Assembly (NCBI GenBank): GCA_028278405.1
Contig: JANQEK010000027.1
Location: 1-57,340, forward strand
DNA from: Nitrospinaceae bacterium
Lineage (GTDB): Bacteria; Nitrospinota; Nitrospinia; Nitrospinales; Nitrospinaceae
DNA length: 57,340 bases
Reading direction: 5' to 3'
The notes beneath the pieces are model-generated. The model had not been told where the DNA came from and ran no database searches. It saw nothing but the letters and a program-made list of their open reading frames with translations. The first letter of the stretch is position 1, and every line of letters starts with the position of its first letter. The position numbers and the translations under genes were made by a program. Shown one piece after another: positions 18,403 to 28,216 of the stretch.

Positions 18403-20208
18403 CTATTTCAGGAGTAAACCACGGGTAAACTGCCACTCGATTTTTTTCGAAAGGTCCAATCGACCGAATTGGGTTTGAAGCAGGTGGACGCATTCCTGAA
18501 GCAAATGATCAAGCCGCTCTTTGTCCTCCGGTGTCCAGGCCAGGGAAGTTTCAAGCAGGCGCTGGCGGAAGGCCTGTAAAATTTCGTCGTTAACCACTTT
18601 CGATTCATCCTGGTAAATCCCAACATGAAAAATCGCCTGCAGGAACGACCGGGCTCCCTCCGGCAACAGCGGTTGGCACTCAATTTCTTTAAACAGGGTG
18701 AACCGGGCCAATGCGGTAAGGGTCAGGACTTTCACATCCAATTCCTCCCGGTTCGCTGGGAAACGCACCTCTTCCAGATATTGCTGGATCGTTTCCAGAG
18801 AAATGTCCAGGCTTTGGCGGGCGAACCGGACATAGAACCGTGACAGATTCAAAAAGTTTTCGAGAACCTGGACATCCTGTAGAGATACCAGATTTCTCCA
18901 TTGAATGTTGGTTTCCGCTTCCTCCGCCTCTTCCGTTAGCATCACTCCTATCTTCGGAAACCGGTCTACTGAAGCAGCAAGATGATCCATATAACCCGGT
19001 GTGAGCAAGTTTTCCAGCAGAAGCCCGGATTCCTTGATCAGCTTCTCCCCTTCCCACTTGAGGCGCATGACACCTGCGTAGCCCACCTGAAACAAAGACT
19101 GCATCCATGTCTGATTCAACAACGATTCCCCTTTGGCGATATCACCTCCAGCACCCAACTCCAGCCCGATATTGATGTATCCCAATACTTTCCGCATGGT
19201 CTCATGATGGGAATCCAAATCGCCGTATTCCCGCTGGTCGGCCACCATCACCTTGTTGGAAAGATAGGTCAACTCCCAGCAAATGGCATTCACCCGCTCA
19301 TGATTCTTCATCATGGCCAGACACTGCCCGAAAAAAGTTGATGGGTCGGTATCCGCCAATGGGTAAACCGGAGCCACTGCATAAGGCGATTCCGGGTCGA
19401 CAAACACCTCGTGTGAAGGAGCGTCCAGTTTCAGGGAATTCACATCCAGCCGGCTGTAGACCTCAACCGCTTCGTCATAGGGGACGATCCCTTTTTCTTC
19501 CACGCGGGAACGTTGCCAGCGATAAGCCGCTTCCACTGTAGGAGTGACTTGATACCAGATCACCGCCTCCATCAGCGCATAAAATACTTTCTGATCCTCA
19601 ACGTAAAGAAGTTTGAGCAGATTTTTGAGCAGGGAGGCCGCGTCAGGAACTTTCAGAAATATATCGAACACGCCATCAAGAGAAAAATGCTCCAATCCTT
19701 CAACTCCCTCGTACTGATCGGTCATTTCATCCTGCTTGAAGACCTTTATCAAGGATTGCAGAACCATCACCTTTTGATCGAAGTCCTCGGTCAGAAGCCA
19801 GTTCAACAATTGCCGGTCACTGGCTTTTTCCACCCATAGCAGCCAATCCATGGCATTTTTCGGCATGAACTTGTCACCCCGCCACCACTCCATGTCGAAC
19901 AGATATTGCAGTTGCTTTTCGGACAGAACCGCCAGCACCGGCAACGCATCCTCTGTGCCTACTTCCTTGATCATGAAATAAATGTCTTCTTCCGGCAGAA
20001 GACGCACCAACTGGTCCGCCTGGCTGGACAATATCAACAGGTCGATCTGGTTTTTTCCCCGCAGCGATTGCACACACCTCACCTGATCCGCTAATGACAT
20101 CCGGGACAGGGCTTCCTCCACCTTTTTGGGGTTGGATTTGATCCATTCCACCGGAAAGGGAAACCTCTCCAGAGGAGGGATCGGATTAATGTCTTTTTCC
20201 TGGGTCAT
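18403..20208 (-). CDS. DUF6178 family protein
   Basis: This 601-aa protein lacks signal peptide or membrane segments. The N-terminal pattern QVRCVQSLRGKNQIDLLI, QLVRLLPEEDIYFMIKEVG, and then LSEKQLQYLFDMEWWRGDKF matches my memory of the DUF6178 family found in deltaproteobacterial and related genomes. No enzymatic motif is visible; it is acidic, helical and probably cytoplasmic. Upstream lies a 220-bp divergent region with a histidine kinase on the other strand. Downstream, after 150 bp, are the 60-aa gene and purH. Function unknown. Confidence 0.75.
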   Translation of the reverse strand: MTQEKDINPIPPLERFPFPVEWIKSNPKKVEEALSRMSLADQVRCVQSLRGKNQIDLLILSSQADQLVRLLPEEDIYFMIKEVGTEDALPVLAVLSEKQLQYLFDMEWWRGDKFMPKNAMDWLLWVEKASDRQLLNWLLTEDFDQKVMVLQSLIKVFKQDEMTDQYEGVEGLEHFSLDGVFDIFLKVPDAASLLKNLLKLLYVEDQKVFYALMEAVIWYQVTPTVEAAYRWQRSRVEEKGIVPYDEAVEVYSRLDVNSLKLDAPSHEVFVDPESPYAVAPVYPLADTDPSTFFGQCLAMMKNHERVNAICWELTYLSNKVMVADQREYGDLDSHHETMRKVLGYINIGLELGAGGDIAKGESLLNQTWMQSLFQVGYAGVMRLKWEGEKLIKESGLLLENLLTPGYMDHLAASVDRFPKIGVMLTEEAEEAETNIQWRNLVSLQDVQVLENFLNLSRFYVRFARQSLDISLETIQQYLEEVRFPANREELDVKVLTLTALARFTLFKEIECQPLLPEGARSFLQAIFHVGIYQDESKVVNDEILQAFRQRLLETSLAWTPEDKERLDHLLQECVHLLQTQFGRLDLSKKIEWQFTRGLLLK

Positions 20209-20351
20209 CCTGCTGTTAAGTCCTCCAAATGGGGCAATTAGACCAATATGAAACTCAAAGCACCTCTTTTAGGGTGGTTTCAAAAACAGGCCACAATCAA
20301 TAAAAACAATGGGTTATGTAACTCCCATGAGATTTTAATTTGCGTATACTC

Positions 20352-20371
20352 TAAAATACTATAGTATTTTA
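20352..20371. promoter_or_regulatory. 20-bp perfect palindrome, candidate operator
   Basis: TAAAATACTATAGTATTTTA is a perfect palindrome without a spacer, 58 bp upstream of the histidine kinase ATG in the divergent region shared with the DUF6178 gene. It contains TATAGT, a possible -10 on the plus strand. It looks like a dimeric repressor site, but could equally be an AT-rich cruciform by chance. Confidence 0.35.
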
Positions 20372-20428
20372 AATAACTATTCCCCAAGCCCGTCGACTTT
20401 TCAATAGCTAAGTTATTACGTTTAAACA

Positions 20429-22987
20429 ATGATCAACACCAAACTCCAGAGCAAAACAAAGGGCGAACTCCTTGAAGAAATTGAGGCTCTCCGCCGCGAG
20501 CTTTCCCAGTGGAAGCTGAAAGCGGTGGATTGGAAGCTGAAGGAAGAGGAATTATGCCAGAAAAAAGTCGCTCTCCAAAATATATTAGAGAGCCCTTCCG
20601 CTGTTTCCATTCTGGGAACGGATTTTGACGGCAACATTATTTTCTGGAACAAGGGTGCTGAAAATATGCTGGGCTATACCGCCGAGGAAATGGTCGGCAA
20701 GGAAAAAATATTCAAACTCTACCCGGATGGTGGAGACAGTCGAAAAATAATCGAAGAGGTGCACCAGCACATCCTGAAGAAAAAAAAGGGAATGACCTGC
20801 GAGGTGGAGGAATTCACCAAGGACGGGCAAAAACTCTGGGTTCAGTTGACCTTGTCTCCCCGCTTCAATGAAGCTGGAAAAGTGATCGGCATTTTAGGTG
20901 TCGGCGAAAATATCACCGAACGCAAGAAAGCCGAGGAGGCCCTGGCAGAGCGGGTGTTCCTGGGAGAATTTGGTGCGGAAATCGGTGCGGCTCTGGCTGG
21001 AAGCACCTCGCTGCATGAGGTCCTGGACCAATGCGCCGAATCCTTTAAAAATTTTTTCGATGCCGCGCTGGCCCGAATATGGATTTTCTACCCTCACGAT
21101 GAAATGCTGGAAGTTCATGCCAGTGCCGGCAGCAAGGAATTGACGGCCCTCCCGGTGGATTCCATTTCTCTGGGGGAAGGAGTGGTGGGTAATCTCTCGA
21201 AAAAAAGAAAACCCTACATCACTCACACACCGTGCGAAGACCCCGCGTTGCAAAATGAAAAAAAATGGATGGAAAAAGCCGGGGTATGTTCTTATTATGC
21301 CCATCCCCTGATCATCAATAACCAATTGCTGGGAGCCTTTGAGCTGTTTTCCCGTAATCCCCTGACCGAGACCATGCAATACGGACTGTCCACGGCAGCG
21401 GGCGAAATATCTTTGGGTATAGACCGGGCCCGGAACTTTGACGCCCTTCAGTACAGTGAAGAGCAGATCCGATCGATTTTGACCAATGCCCTGGAAGGAA
21501 TCATCACCTTTGATAAATATGGGTCCATCACATCCGTGAATCCGGCGGCGGAATCTATTTATGGATATCAATCCGAGTCGGTGGTCGGTAAAAACATCCG
21601 TTTACTGATTCCGAACCTGTGCCGGGAAAGCGACCTGCGCAAAGGCAGCTTCCTGACCAGTCAACGCAACCTGATCGGGAAAATCACCGAAATGACCGGC
21701 GAACACAAAAGTGGAGCGCTATTTCCCATCGACCTTTCGATCAGCGAAATCCAAATGCCCGAACGGCGGCGCACCCCGCGATCCGACCAGAGTCCCCGGC
21801 CGATTTTATACCTGGGCATGGTGCGGGATATCACGCAACGCAAACGTTTTGAGGAGGCGTTACGCAATGAAAGGGATTACAGCGCCCGCATCATCGAGCG
21901 TACACCGGCTTTGGTGGTCGGGTTGTCTCCCGACGGAATCACCCGTTTCACCAACCCGGCCGTGGAAAAAACCACAGGGTACTCCTCCAACGAACTGATC
22001 GGGAAAAATTGGTGGAACACCCTGTTTCCAGAAAAATCCGACAAACAAGTCGAACAGTTGCGCCAGTTGAAATCCAGAGGTCCTGTCCGCAACGTGGAAC
22101 TGGAACTGTTCACCCGGTCCGGTGAAACCCGGGTGGTCACTTGGAGTAATATTCACCGGTTCGATGAAAATGGGAAATTGGTGGAAACGATCGGATTTGG
22201 CACCGATATCACCGAACAGAAAAAAGTGGAGCAGAACCTGAAACTGGCTGCAAAAAAAGCCGAGGAGTCCAGCCGATTGAAGTCGGGATTTTTGAGCGTC
22301 ATTTCCCACGAATTGCGCACCCCACTGACCGTCATGCTGGGCAACACGCCGCTATTAACCCAGGGACACGAACTTCCGGACCAGGACGAAATCGCATCCA
22401 TAGCCCAGGATATTGAAAATTCCGGCAAGCACCTGTTGGCATTGATCGACGATCTCCTCGATTTTTCCAAAATCGAGGCCAACAAAATGGAGTTGTACCT
22501 GGAATGGTTTTCTGTCAAAAAGCTGGTGGAGGACGTGGTTTCCGGTTACCAGGTCATCGCCAAACAAAAGGGGCTGCCCATCGTTCTGGAAATAGACGAT
22601 ATTGAAATTTGCGCCGACAAAATTAGAATCAAGCAGATTATCTTTAATTTGTTGAGCAATGCTGTTAAATTCACCGATCAAGGCCGTATCGAAATCAAAG
22701 TCGCCCGGGAAGATTCTCAGGCGGTATTCAGTGTACATGACACGGGAATGGGGTTATCTCAAGATGACATCAGCGTGATCTTTGATTTGTTCCGTCAGGT
22801 GGACGAGTCTCCGACCCGGGCCGCATCCGGCACCGGACTGGGACTGGCAATCGCAAAAAAACTGGTTGAAATGCATGGTGGACAGATTTCCGTGGAAAGC
22901 GCTCTCGGAAAAGGAAGTCTTTTCACTTTTTCTATACCCTTAGAACCACAATCAGGAGCCAAGAATGAGCACCATACTGGTCGTTGA
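20429..22987 (+). CDS. Multi-PAS/GAF sensor histidine kinase
   Basis: This 852-aa soluble kinase starts with a coiled coil (about residues 1-45). A PAS domain with PAC follows (about 50-165; [14 protein letters not shown]). Next are a GAF domain (about 175-320), a second PAS (about 335-465), a third PAS (about 480-600; GTDITEQKK) and HisKA with H627 in SHELRTPL. The HATPase has [18 protein letters not shown] and [12 protein letters not shown] at about 740-815. There is no receiver domain and no transmembrane helix, so the signal is cytoplasmic. Its 3' end overlaps the receiver gene by 23 bp, the likely partner. An AT-rich palindrome lies upstream. Confidence 0.93.
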   Translation: MINTKLQSKTKGELLEEIEALRRELSQWKLKAVDWKLKEEELCQKKVALQNILESPSAVSILGTDFDGNIIFWNKGAENMLGYTAEEMVGKEKIFKLYPDGGDSRKIIEEVHQHILKKKKGMTCEVEEFTKDGQKLWVQLTLSPRFNEAGKVIGILGVGENITERKKAEEALAERVFLGEFGAEIGAALAGSTSLHEVLDQCAESFKNFFDAALARIWIFYPHDEMLEVHASAGSKELTALPVDSISLGEGVVGNLSKKRKPYITHTPCEDPALQNEKKWMEKAGVCSYYAHPLIINNQLLGAFELFSRNPLTETMQYGLSTAAGEISLGIDRARNFDALQYSEEQIRSILTNALEGIITFDKYGSITSVNPAAESIYGYQSESVVGKNIRLLIPNLCRESDLRKGSFLTSQRNLIGKITEMTGEHKSGALFPIDLSISEIQMPERRRTPRSDQSPRPILYLGMVRDITQRKRFEEALRNERDYSARIIERTPALVVGLSPDGITRFTNPAVEKTTGYSSNELIGKNWWNTLFPEKSDKQVEQLRQLKSRGPVRNVELELFTRSGETRVVTWSNIHRFDENGKLVETIGFGTDITEQKKVEQNLKLAAKKAEESSRLKSGFLSVISHELRTPLTVMLGNTPLLTQGHELPDQDEIASIAQDIENSGKHLLALIDDLLDFSKIEANKMELYLEWFSVKKLVEDVVSGYQVIAKQKGLPIVLEIDDIEICADKIRIKQIIFNLLSNAVKFTDQGRIEIKVAREDSQAVFSVHDTGMGLSQDDISVIFDLFRQVDESPTRAASGTGLGLAIAKKLVEMHGGQISVESALGKGSLFTFSIPLEPQSGAKNEHHTGR

Positions 22988-23330
22988 AGATCATGAGTTG
23001 ACCCGCAAGACGCTGAATCGTCGCCTTTCCAAGGCGGGGCATTCGGTCCTTGAAGCCGTGAACGGCAATTCGGGGATTGAAATGCTGGAATCCAACCCCG
23101 TAGATCTTGTTCTCATGGACTTTATGATGAAGAACATGAACGGAATGCAGACTTTCGAGCGAATGAGAGAAGTGAAACCGGAAATTCCCTGCGCGATGAT
23201 TACCGCCTATGCCCATTCCGGATTGATCAAGCAATTCATCGCTGAGGGAGGCGCGGATTTCATGGTGAAGCCCATTGGCGAAGATTTCGAAAAGCGGGTA
23301 GACGCCATTCTTACCAAAACCAGTTCCTGA
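22965..23330 (+). CDS. Single-domain response regulator (CheY-like)
   Basis: This 121-aa stand-alone receiver has the acidic pair E8-D9, phospho-acceptor D52 in LVLMDFMM, Thr in MITAYAHS and the conserved Lys in MVKPIGEDF. No output domain follows, so it acts through protein-protein contact or as a phosphorelay intermediate. It overlaps the kinase gene by 23 bp and is almost certainly its cognate partner. Confidence 0.92.
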   Translation: MSTILVVEDHELTRKTLNRRLSKAGHSVLEAVNGNSGIEMLESNPVDLVLMDFMMKNMNGMQTFERMREVKPEIPCAMITAYAHSGLIKQFIAEGGADFMVKPIGEDFEKRVDAILTKTSS

Positions 23331-23349
23331 AAACCGAAGACTCGCCGGC

Positions 23350-24144
23350 TCAAAATCCGGCAGGTTTCTCACGGAGCATGGCCAGACTGACCATTCTTCC
23401 CGTCACGCCTTCCTTACGGTAAGAAAACCATCGGTCGTTGTTGCAGGAAGTGCATTCACCCGATCGATGTATGTTTTTCTTTGAGATTCCCGCCTCCATA
23501 CCATCCGCTTCGTTGGCTTTCAAAAGATCCAACATAAACCGGCTTGGAGAATGAGGCGTCACAAACGTTTCCCATCCCTGAAAATGTTCGCGAAACGGCA
23601 CGATGCAAGGATCGTCCACCTCATAACAACACCCTCCGATTGCAGGCCCCAGAGCCATCACCACATTTCCGGGGTGACAACCGTAACTATCCGATAATAT
23701 TGAGATAGTTTTAGATACCACACGCTTTTGGGTGCCTTTTCGTCCGGCATGAATCACACCGACGACATGCTTCTCGGGATCATACAAAATGACCGGAACG
23801 CAGTCTGCCGTCAAAACCGCGATCGGCTTCTCAGTCAGGTGAGTGATCAAAGCATCGGCTTCTTCCTCCTCTACCTGATCGACTGACTTGTGAGGATCAT
23901 CCAGGACGAAAACGCGATCTCCATGAACTTGCTTCACCAAAAAAAGTTCTTTGGAGTCTATCTTTAAATTTTCAAGCAACCATTGACGATGCTGTTGTGA
24001 AGTTCTCGGATCACTCTTGCGACCGAGCAACAACTCTTCATGGACCCCCTCTTCTCCCACAAAATTTCTCGGACTGAAGGCGTGAACGAGGTGCGGAAAA
24101 TGGGAAAAACTGTCAATCGAGTGGATTTTTTGAGAAAATTCCAT
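23350..24144 (-). CDS. PgeF/YfiH family (multicopper polyphenol oxidase-like) protein
   Basis: This 264-aa protein has the conserved triad positions of the family: KQVHGDRV, LTADCVPVIL and VIHAGRKGTQKRV, plus ALGPAIGGCCYEV and a C-terminal RSGECTSC. Family members are purine-nucleoside phosphorylase/adenosine deaminase-type enzymes, and E. coli YfiH/PgeF also edits peptidoglycan precursors. I chose the ATG at 24144; the in-frame TTG at 24156 sits in an A/T-rich run without a Shine-Dalgarno. It converges with the response-regulator gene. Confidence 0.88.
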   Translation of the reverse strand: MEFSQKIHSIDSFSHFPHLVHAFSPRNFVGEEGVHEELLLGRKSDPRTSQQHRQWLLENLKIDSKELFLVKQVHGDRVFVLDDPHKSVDQVEEEEADALITHLTEKPIAVLTADCVPVILYDPEKHVVGVIHAGRKGTQKRVVSKTISILSDSYGCHPGNVVMALGPAIGGCCYEVDDPCIVPFREHFQGWETFVTPHSPSRFMLDLLKANEADGMEAGISKKNIHRSGECTSCNNDRWFSYRKEGVTGRMVSLAMLREKPAGF

Positions 24145-24456
24145 AAATTTTTTCAAAAAAAATGAAAAAAAATTTCGGTCGTTGAAAATCTCCGATCAAG
24201 CGGAATTTGATAATAAATTTTCTTAAAAACTTTAACGATACCCTTGATCGGCCAGTACTGGCAAGGATTTCCCGCTGTCTCAATTTTTCAGCTTAACAAA
24301 TGCACAGTTGGAACACAATCGCCCCAAGTCCTCATCGAATCGCCGAAACCCTTTTTGAATCAATATGCTCTTGACATTAGTGGTGTATAGAATAAAATAT
24401 CTTTAAATATTTGGGCGCTGAAACTTACCAAATATTTTTAACGAAAGGAGTTCTTG
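24145..24456. other. Intergenic region between divergent genes
   Basis: This AT-rich gap of about 310 bp has long A/T runs next to the PgeF start and the sigma-70-like promoter for the histone-like gene at 24371-24398. Nothing else recognisable was seen. Confidence 0.4.
24371..24398 (+). promoter_or_regulatory. Sigma-70 type promoter of the histone-like gene
   Basis: A consensus TTGACA and a TAAAAT box are separated by 16 bases, giving a predicted start near 24405 and a leader of about 50 bases. It is among the clearest promoters in the window and predicts strong expression. Confidence 0.6.
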
Positions 24457-24696
24457 ATGGCAACCAAGAAGAAAGCAAAACGGAAAGCACCAAAACGTAA
24501 AGCAGCAAAGAAAAAAGCGCCGAAGCGTAAAGCTAAAAAGAAAGCAGCTAAGAAAAAAGCGCCAAAGCGTAAAGCTAAAAGAAAAGCAGCTAAGAAAAAA
24601 GCACCGAAGCGTAAAGCTAAAAGAAAAGCTGCTAAAAAGACCACGAAGAAAAAAGCACCAAAGCGCAAAGCAAAAAGAAAGGCTAAAAGAAAGTAA
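24457..24696 (+). CDS. Lysine-rich histone H1-like repetitive DNA-binding protein
   Basis: This 79-aa protein is made almost only of Lys, Ala, Arg and Pro. The unit APKRKA recurs five times, separated by AKKK- or KRKAA-type spacers, much like the C-terminal tail of eukaryotic histone H1 and bacterial HctB/AlgP-type proteins. It would bind DNA non-specifically and compact or bridge the nucleoid. A strong AAAGGAG Shine-Dalgarno seven bases upstream fixes the ATG at 24457. It has a consensus promoter upstream and an intrinsic terminator immediately after, so it is a monocistronic, probably highly expressed gene. The near-identical DNA repeats invite copy-number variation. Confidence 0.88.
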   Translation: MATKKKAKRKAPKRKAAKKKAPKRKAKKKAAKKKAPKRKAKRKAAKKKAPKRKAKRKAAKKTTKKKAPKRKAKRKAKRK

Positions 24697-24724
24697 CGGT
24701 GAATTAATCACCGAGGCTTTTTTT
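24697..24724 (+). terminator. Rho-independent terminator of the histone-like gene
   Basis: CGGTGA-ATTAA-TCACCG forms a 6-bp hairpin directly after the stop codon and is followed by AGGC and seven Ts. Confidence 0.85.
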
Positions 24725-24864
24725 AGTTCGAATTTCTGCTTATCGCATTTTGTAACATTGGGAAATAATGGTATCGGTTTCAGCGCCCACAATACCCTCT
24801 CCCGCAAGCCACCCGCAAGACTCTTCTAAAAATTCTGTTTCTCGAAAAATACCCTCCAATTCCC

Positions 24865-26067
24865 TTAAAACTGGCAGTAAATGGCTTTCAGATAGGCCCC
24901 CTCTTTAAAAGTGACCGGATGGTCTGGAGGATGACCTGTTTTCAGTTTTTTCTGATAGGGTCGCCCGGTCGCCCGAATTCCCAAGTCCACAGCCCGGTAA
25001 AACTCATCCGCACGCACCTGGGAAGAACAGGATGCCGCTAACAGAAGACCGCCCTCTCGGGTGCATTGAGCTCCGGCTTTGGCAAGACGCAGGTACGCCT
25101 GCAGGGCATTCTGTTTGTTCTGTTTGCGGCTGGCGAACGCCGGCGGATCCAGAATAACCAGATCAAACCGCTCACCCTGCCGGCTCAATGCCGCCAATTG
25201 CTCAAACGCATCACCTTTGATTTGACGCAACGATTTCTTTCGGTTTCCATCGGACCCAAAATTCAGCTCCCAGTTTTTCAACGCGTCCGCCTGCGCCTGA
25301 GCATTGATGTCGATTTCCAAAACCGACCGGGCTCCTCCTGCCAACGCATAGACAGAAAAAGCTCCCGTGTAGCTGAATACATTCAGGACTGACCGTCCTT
25401 TGGACCATTCTCGTATTTTCTGTCGATTTTCTCTCTGATCAAGAAAAAATCCCGTCTTTTGACCACGCAGCAAATCCGCTTCAAAGGATAAACCATTTTC
25501 CCGAAACCGCACCGGTCCCTCCAGAACAGGACCCCACAACATTTGGTTGTCCTGATAACCGCTTTCACTGACACGTTGCACATGACGGCTCAATTGCAGG
25601 AGAATCCGCTTCGGCCCCGCCATTTCCACCAGAAGTTCCACCAGCATCTTCAGAAATGGAAACCAGGAGGAGGTATATACTTTGACCACCAGAGTGTCGC
25701 TGTAGCGATCAACCACCATACCCGGAAACCCATCGCTCTCCCCATTCACCACCCGGTAGGCATTGGTCTCGCCCAGGTCCAGAGAGCTTCGTAGCAGGAA
25801 GGCCTGCTGCAGCCGTTCCTGAAAAAAGTTTTTATCAATCTCTCGGGGATTCCGGGTTTGCAGAACTCTCAGACGAATGTCCGAGAAAGGATCGAACAAC
25901 CCGATCGCCAGAAAACGGTTGCTGGAGTCATAGATCACCCCCAGGTCGCCGGCTTTTCCCGAAACTTTCCGGTTGCTCAACTGATAGTAGTAGACCCAGG
26001 GAAATCCTTTGCGGATTTTGTTTTGAAGCTGCTTGGATATTTTGATTTTGATATGGCCTGGATTCAA
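24865..26067 (-). CDS. rlmI: Class I SAM-dependent rRNA methyltransferase, RlmI type
   Basis: This probable 23S rRNA cytosine-C5 methyltransferase is 400 aa. An N-terminal PUA domain (about 1-80; KGFPWVYYYQLSN) is followed by a RlmI-like linker (RVVNGESDGFPGMVVDRYSD) and a Rossmann methyltransferase domain. The SAM motif is NVFSYTGAFSVYALAGGA and the catalytic loop DLVILDPPAFA. The TTG start at 26067 is favoured because an AAAGGGGGG Shine-Dalgarno lies six bases upstream. It follows mtgA by 27 bp on the same strand. RlmI rather than RlmK/L is assigned on length and domain order. Confidence 0.88.
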   Translation of the reverse strand: MNPGHIKIKISKQLQNKIRKGFPWVYYYQLSNRKVSGKAGDLGVIYDSSNRFLAIGLFDPFSDIRLRVLQTRNPREIDKNFFQERLQQAFLLRSSLDLGETNAYRVVNGESDGFPGMVVDRYSDTLVVKVYTSSWFPFLKMLVELLVEMAGPKRILLQLSRHVQRVSESGYQDNQMLWGPVLEGPVRFRENGLSFEADLLRGQKTGFFLDQRENRQKIREWSKGRSVLNVFSYTGAFSVYALAGGARSVLEIDINAQAQADALKNWELNFGSDGNRKKSLRQIKGDAFEQLAALSRQGERFDLVILDPPAFASRKQNKQNALQAYLRLAKAGAQCTREGGLLLAASCSSQVRADEFYRAVDLGIRATGRPYQKKLKTGHPPDHPVTFKEGAYLKAIYCQF

Positions 26068-26094
26068 TGGCTTCCCCCCTTTAACCTTTTGCCA

Positions 26095-26814
26095 TCAGAT
26101 AGAGGGTAACTTTATTTTTCTCATGCTCAGGAGGATCTGGGCCTGGCGCTTTTCCACCCGACGTCGGTATCGATCCTTGGACCAGGCACGGGGATTAGGC
26201 AGAATGGCAGCCATCCACGCTGCATCCTTCTTGGTGATCCATCGCGTGGAATGCTGAAAATATTTTTGTGCCGCACTTTCACAGCCGAAGATGCCGTCGC
26301 CCCATTCAATTACATTCAGATACACTTCCAGAATGCGTTCTTTGCTCCAGAACGCTTCTATAAGAAAGGTAAAATAAGCTTCCAGCCCTTTTCGAAGCCA
26401 ATTGCGTTCCTGCCATAAAAAGACGTTTCGCGCCGTCTGCATGGATATGGTGCTGGCACCGATTTTTCGCTTTGTCGTTAGATTTACTTCCAAGGCATTG
26501 ACGGCCGCTTCCCAATCAAAACCGTTGTGCATGAAAAATTTCTGGTCTTCGGAGGAGATCACGGCGCGCACCAGACGCGGTGATATTTCATTCAACGGAC
26601 GCCAGTCTTTGGTAAACAGAGGATGGTGCTTGCCGGAGTCACTCTCCATCCAGCGGATCCACATCAAAGGAGTGGTTGGGGGATTGACGACGGTATACAA
26701 CAGAACGGGTAAAATGGAGATCACCAGGAAAAACAGAGCAAACCACAGGCTCCACTTGAACCACCACCTTTTCAGCAAAGGCTTCTTCAGCCTGTTTTTT
26801 CTTAGCCATCCCAT
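26095..26814 (-). CDS. mtgA: Monofunctional peptidoglycan glycosyltransferase (MtgA)
   Basis: This enzyme polymerises lipid II into glycan strands. The 239-aa protein has one N-terminal transmembrane helix (about residues 22-44) and the GT51 motifs in order: SSEDQKFFMHNGFDW, GASTISMQTARNVFLW, EAFWSKERILEVYLNVIEWG and AAILPNPRAWS. The length fits MtgA, without a transpeptidase domain. It lies 69 bp downstream of the M23 peptidase gene and before rlmI on the same strand, so the three may be one transcription unit. Confidence 0.94.
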   Translation of the reverse strand: MGWLRKNRLKKPLLKRWWFKWSLWFALFFLVISILPVLLYTVVNPPTTPLMWIRWMESDSGKHHPLFTKDWRPLNEISPRLVRAVISSEDQKFFMHNGFDWEAAVNALEVNLTTKRKIGASTISMQTARNVFLWQERNWLRKGLEAYFTFLIEAFWSKERILEVYLNVIEWGDGIFGCESAAQKYFQHSTRWITKKDAAWMAAILPNPRAWSKDRYRRRVEKRQAQILLSMRKIKLPSI

Positions 26815-26853
26815 GAAATAAAGCGTACTTTCCCAGACGGAAGGATGTCCCGC

Positions 26854-26875
26854 CCGGTTCCTCCCGGGGAACCGG
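26854..26875 (-). other. Strong intercistronic hairpin
   Basis: CCGGTTCC and GGAACCGG (8-bp arms, 6-base loop) form a very stable GC-rich hairpin between the M23 stop codon and the mtgA start. It lacks a U-run, so it more likely slows decay or attenuates read-through than terminates cleanly. Confidence 0.4.
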
Positions 26876-26883
26876 AATCAGGC

Positions 26884-28011
26884 TTAACCGGCTTGCAAAA
26901 GCGAGTCGTAAAGGCGGATTGCCTTATCAAATTCCTTCCGATGTTGATTGGATATCGTTCGGCTGTATTTCTTATGATATTTGAAGATGAAGGGATTATA
27001 AACCGTTTTCTTGCGGCCCCGGCTCTTGATCTCATAATGCAGGTGGGGGGCATAGCTGCGACCGGTATTGCCGGAATGCCCGATCTTTATGCCTTGCTTC
27101 ACCCGTTGTCCGGGACGCACCAACACCTTGTCGAGATGCAGGTACAGGGTCTTGACGCCCTTGTCCGGGTGGTCGATCTCGATACAGTAGCCGTTCTTCC
27201 GGGTGTTCCAATTGGTGCGCGTCACCCGACCGGAGAAACTCGCAAAAATAGGGGTTCCCACCTCGGCTTTGAAATCGGTTCCGGCGTGTCCGCTTAATTG
27301 TCCCCGGCGCATTTCACCCGGCAGGGCTGTAATCTCTGAATAATTACGAATCGGCGTGCTACGGGAATCCAGCCGGGAAATCACCTCTTTTCCCTGGCGG
27401 TCGAAATAGCTTCCATAATTCATATTCAGGGATTTGAAAAAGTTCATTTCCAGTTTTTTATCGAGATACCCGCTGTAATATTTCAGTTTCCATATTTTCA
27501 GACCTACCTGGCCCGGAAGGTTTCCATAGATCAGATCCACCTTGTCCCCTTTGCGGATATCCTTATTCACATCCAGAAACCAGGACAGTTTACGGGCAAT
27601 GTGGGCGGCTAATCTTCGGCATTGACCTTCCGCGACAATGCGGCATACGGAAAACGTCAGCGAACTTTGAACCGTGAGACGCAGGGTTCGCACCTCTTTT
27701 CCTTCCAGGTATCCACCGGTCAGTTGAAACTTGTCGCCGGAAGACTGGAACGAAACAGGAGTGGCCGATTGAGTGCTGCGGGCGCGCTCAGCTTTCCGGG
27801 CAGTTTGTGTTGGAACGAACGTCGGCCCCTCATCCGTCTCAACAGAACTCAGGTTATTGTTGGCTTCGGTCTGGCTCGATGAAACATTGAAAGCGATAAA
27901 AGCCGCATTAAAGATCATGAGCAGTATAAACAAACCCACTCCCATACGATTTTTGCGGCGCGGTTTTTTATCCGGCCAGTTTTGTTTGTCAAGAACAGTG
28001 GGACGATGCAT
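26884..28011 (-). CDS. M23 family peptidoglycan endopeptidase
   Basis: This 375-aa protein has one transmembrane helix or uncleaved signal near residues 24-43. The LysM-like/OapA region KDIRKGDKVDLIYGNLPG follows at about 155-170. The C-terminal zinc metallopeptidase domain has its ligands in SGHAGTDF and the HLHYE motif, with NGYCIEIDHPDKGVKTLYLHLD in between. Members such as ShyA and MepM cut D,D crosslinks to allow cell-wall growth. It is the first gene of the M23-mtgA-rlmI run on the minus strand, divergent from the radical SAM gene. Confidence 0.9.
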   Translation of the reverse strand: MHRPTVLDKQNWPDKKPRRKNRMGVGLFILLMIFNAAFIAFNVSSSQTEANNNLSSVETDEGPTFVPTQTARKAERARSTQSATPVSFQSSGDKFQLTGGYLEGKEVRTLRLTVQSSLTFSVCRIVAEGQCRRLAAHIARKLSWFLDVNKDIRKGDKVDLIYGNLPGQVGLKIWKLKYYSGYLDKKLEMNFFKSLNMNYGSYFDRQGKEVISRLDSRSTPIRNYSEITALPGEMRRGQLSGHAGTDFKAEVGTPIFASFSGRVTRTNWNTRKNGYCIEIDHPDKGVKTLYLHLDKVLVRPGQRVKQGIKIGHSGNTGRSYAPHLHYEIKSRGRKKTVYNPFIFKYHKKYSRTISNQHRKEFDKAIRLYDSLLQAG

Positions 28012-28216
28012 GCAGGCTAAACGATCCTATCCGATTTATGAGGGTTGGAGTTCTCGCCCGTGCGGTGGTGGCATTACGGGCGATCGCTTCACAGGCCGTG
28101 CGGGGAACCCGGACGGAAAGGGTTTCCTGACCCCTTAAAAGTCTGTATATTATTGCAGAACCACCGGGCTTTGACAATAGGGTTGATCCAAATAACTCCA
28201 ATTTTTTCAAATAGGT

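Noticed and set aside
24403-24807. Phe/Leu-rich minus-strand frames opposite the histone-like gene
   Set aside because: They are the reverse complement of a Lys/Ala-codon repeat; the plus frame has a promoter, Shine-Dalgarno and terminator.
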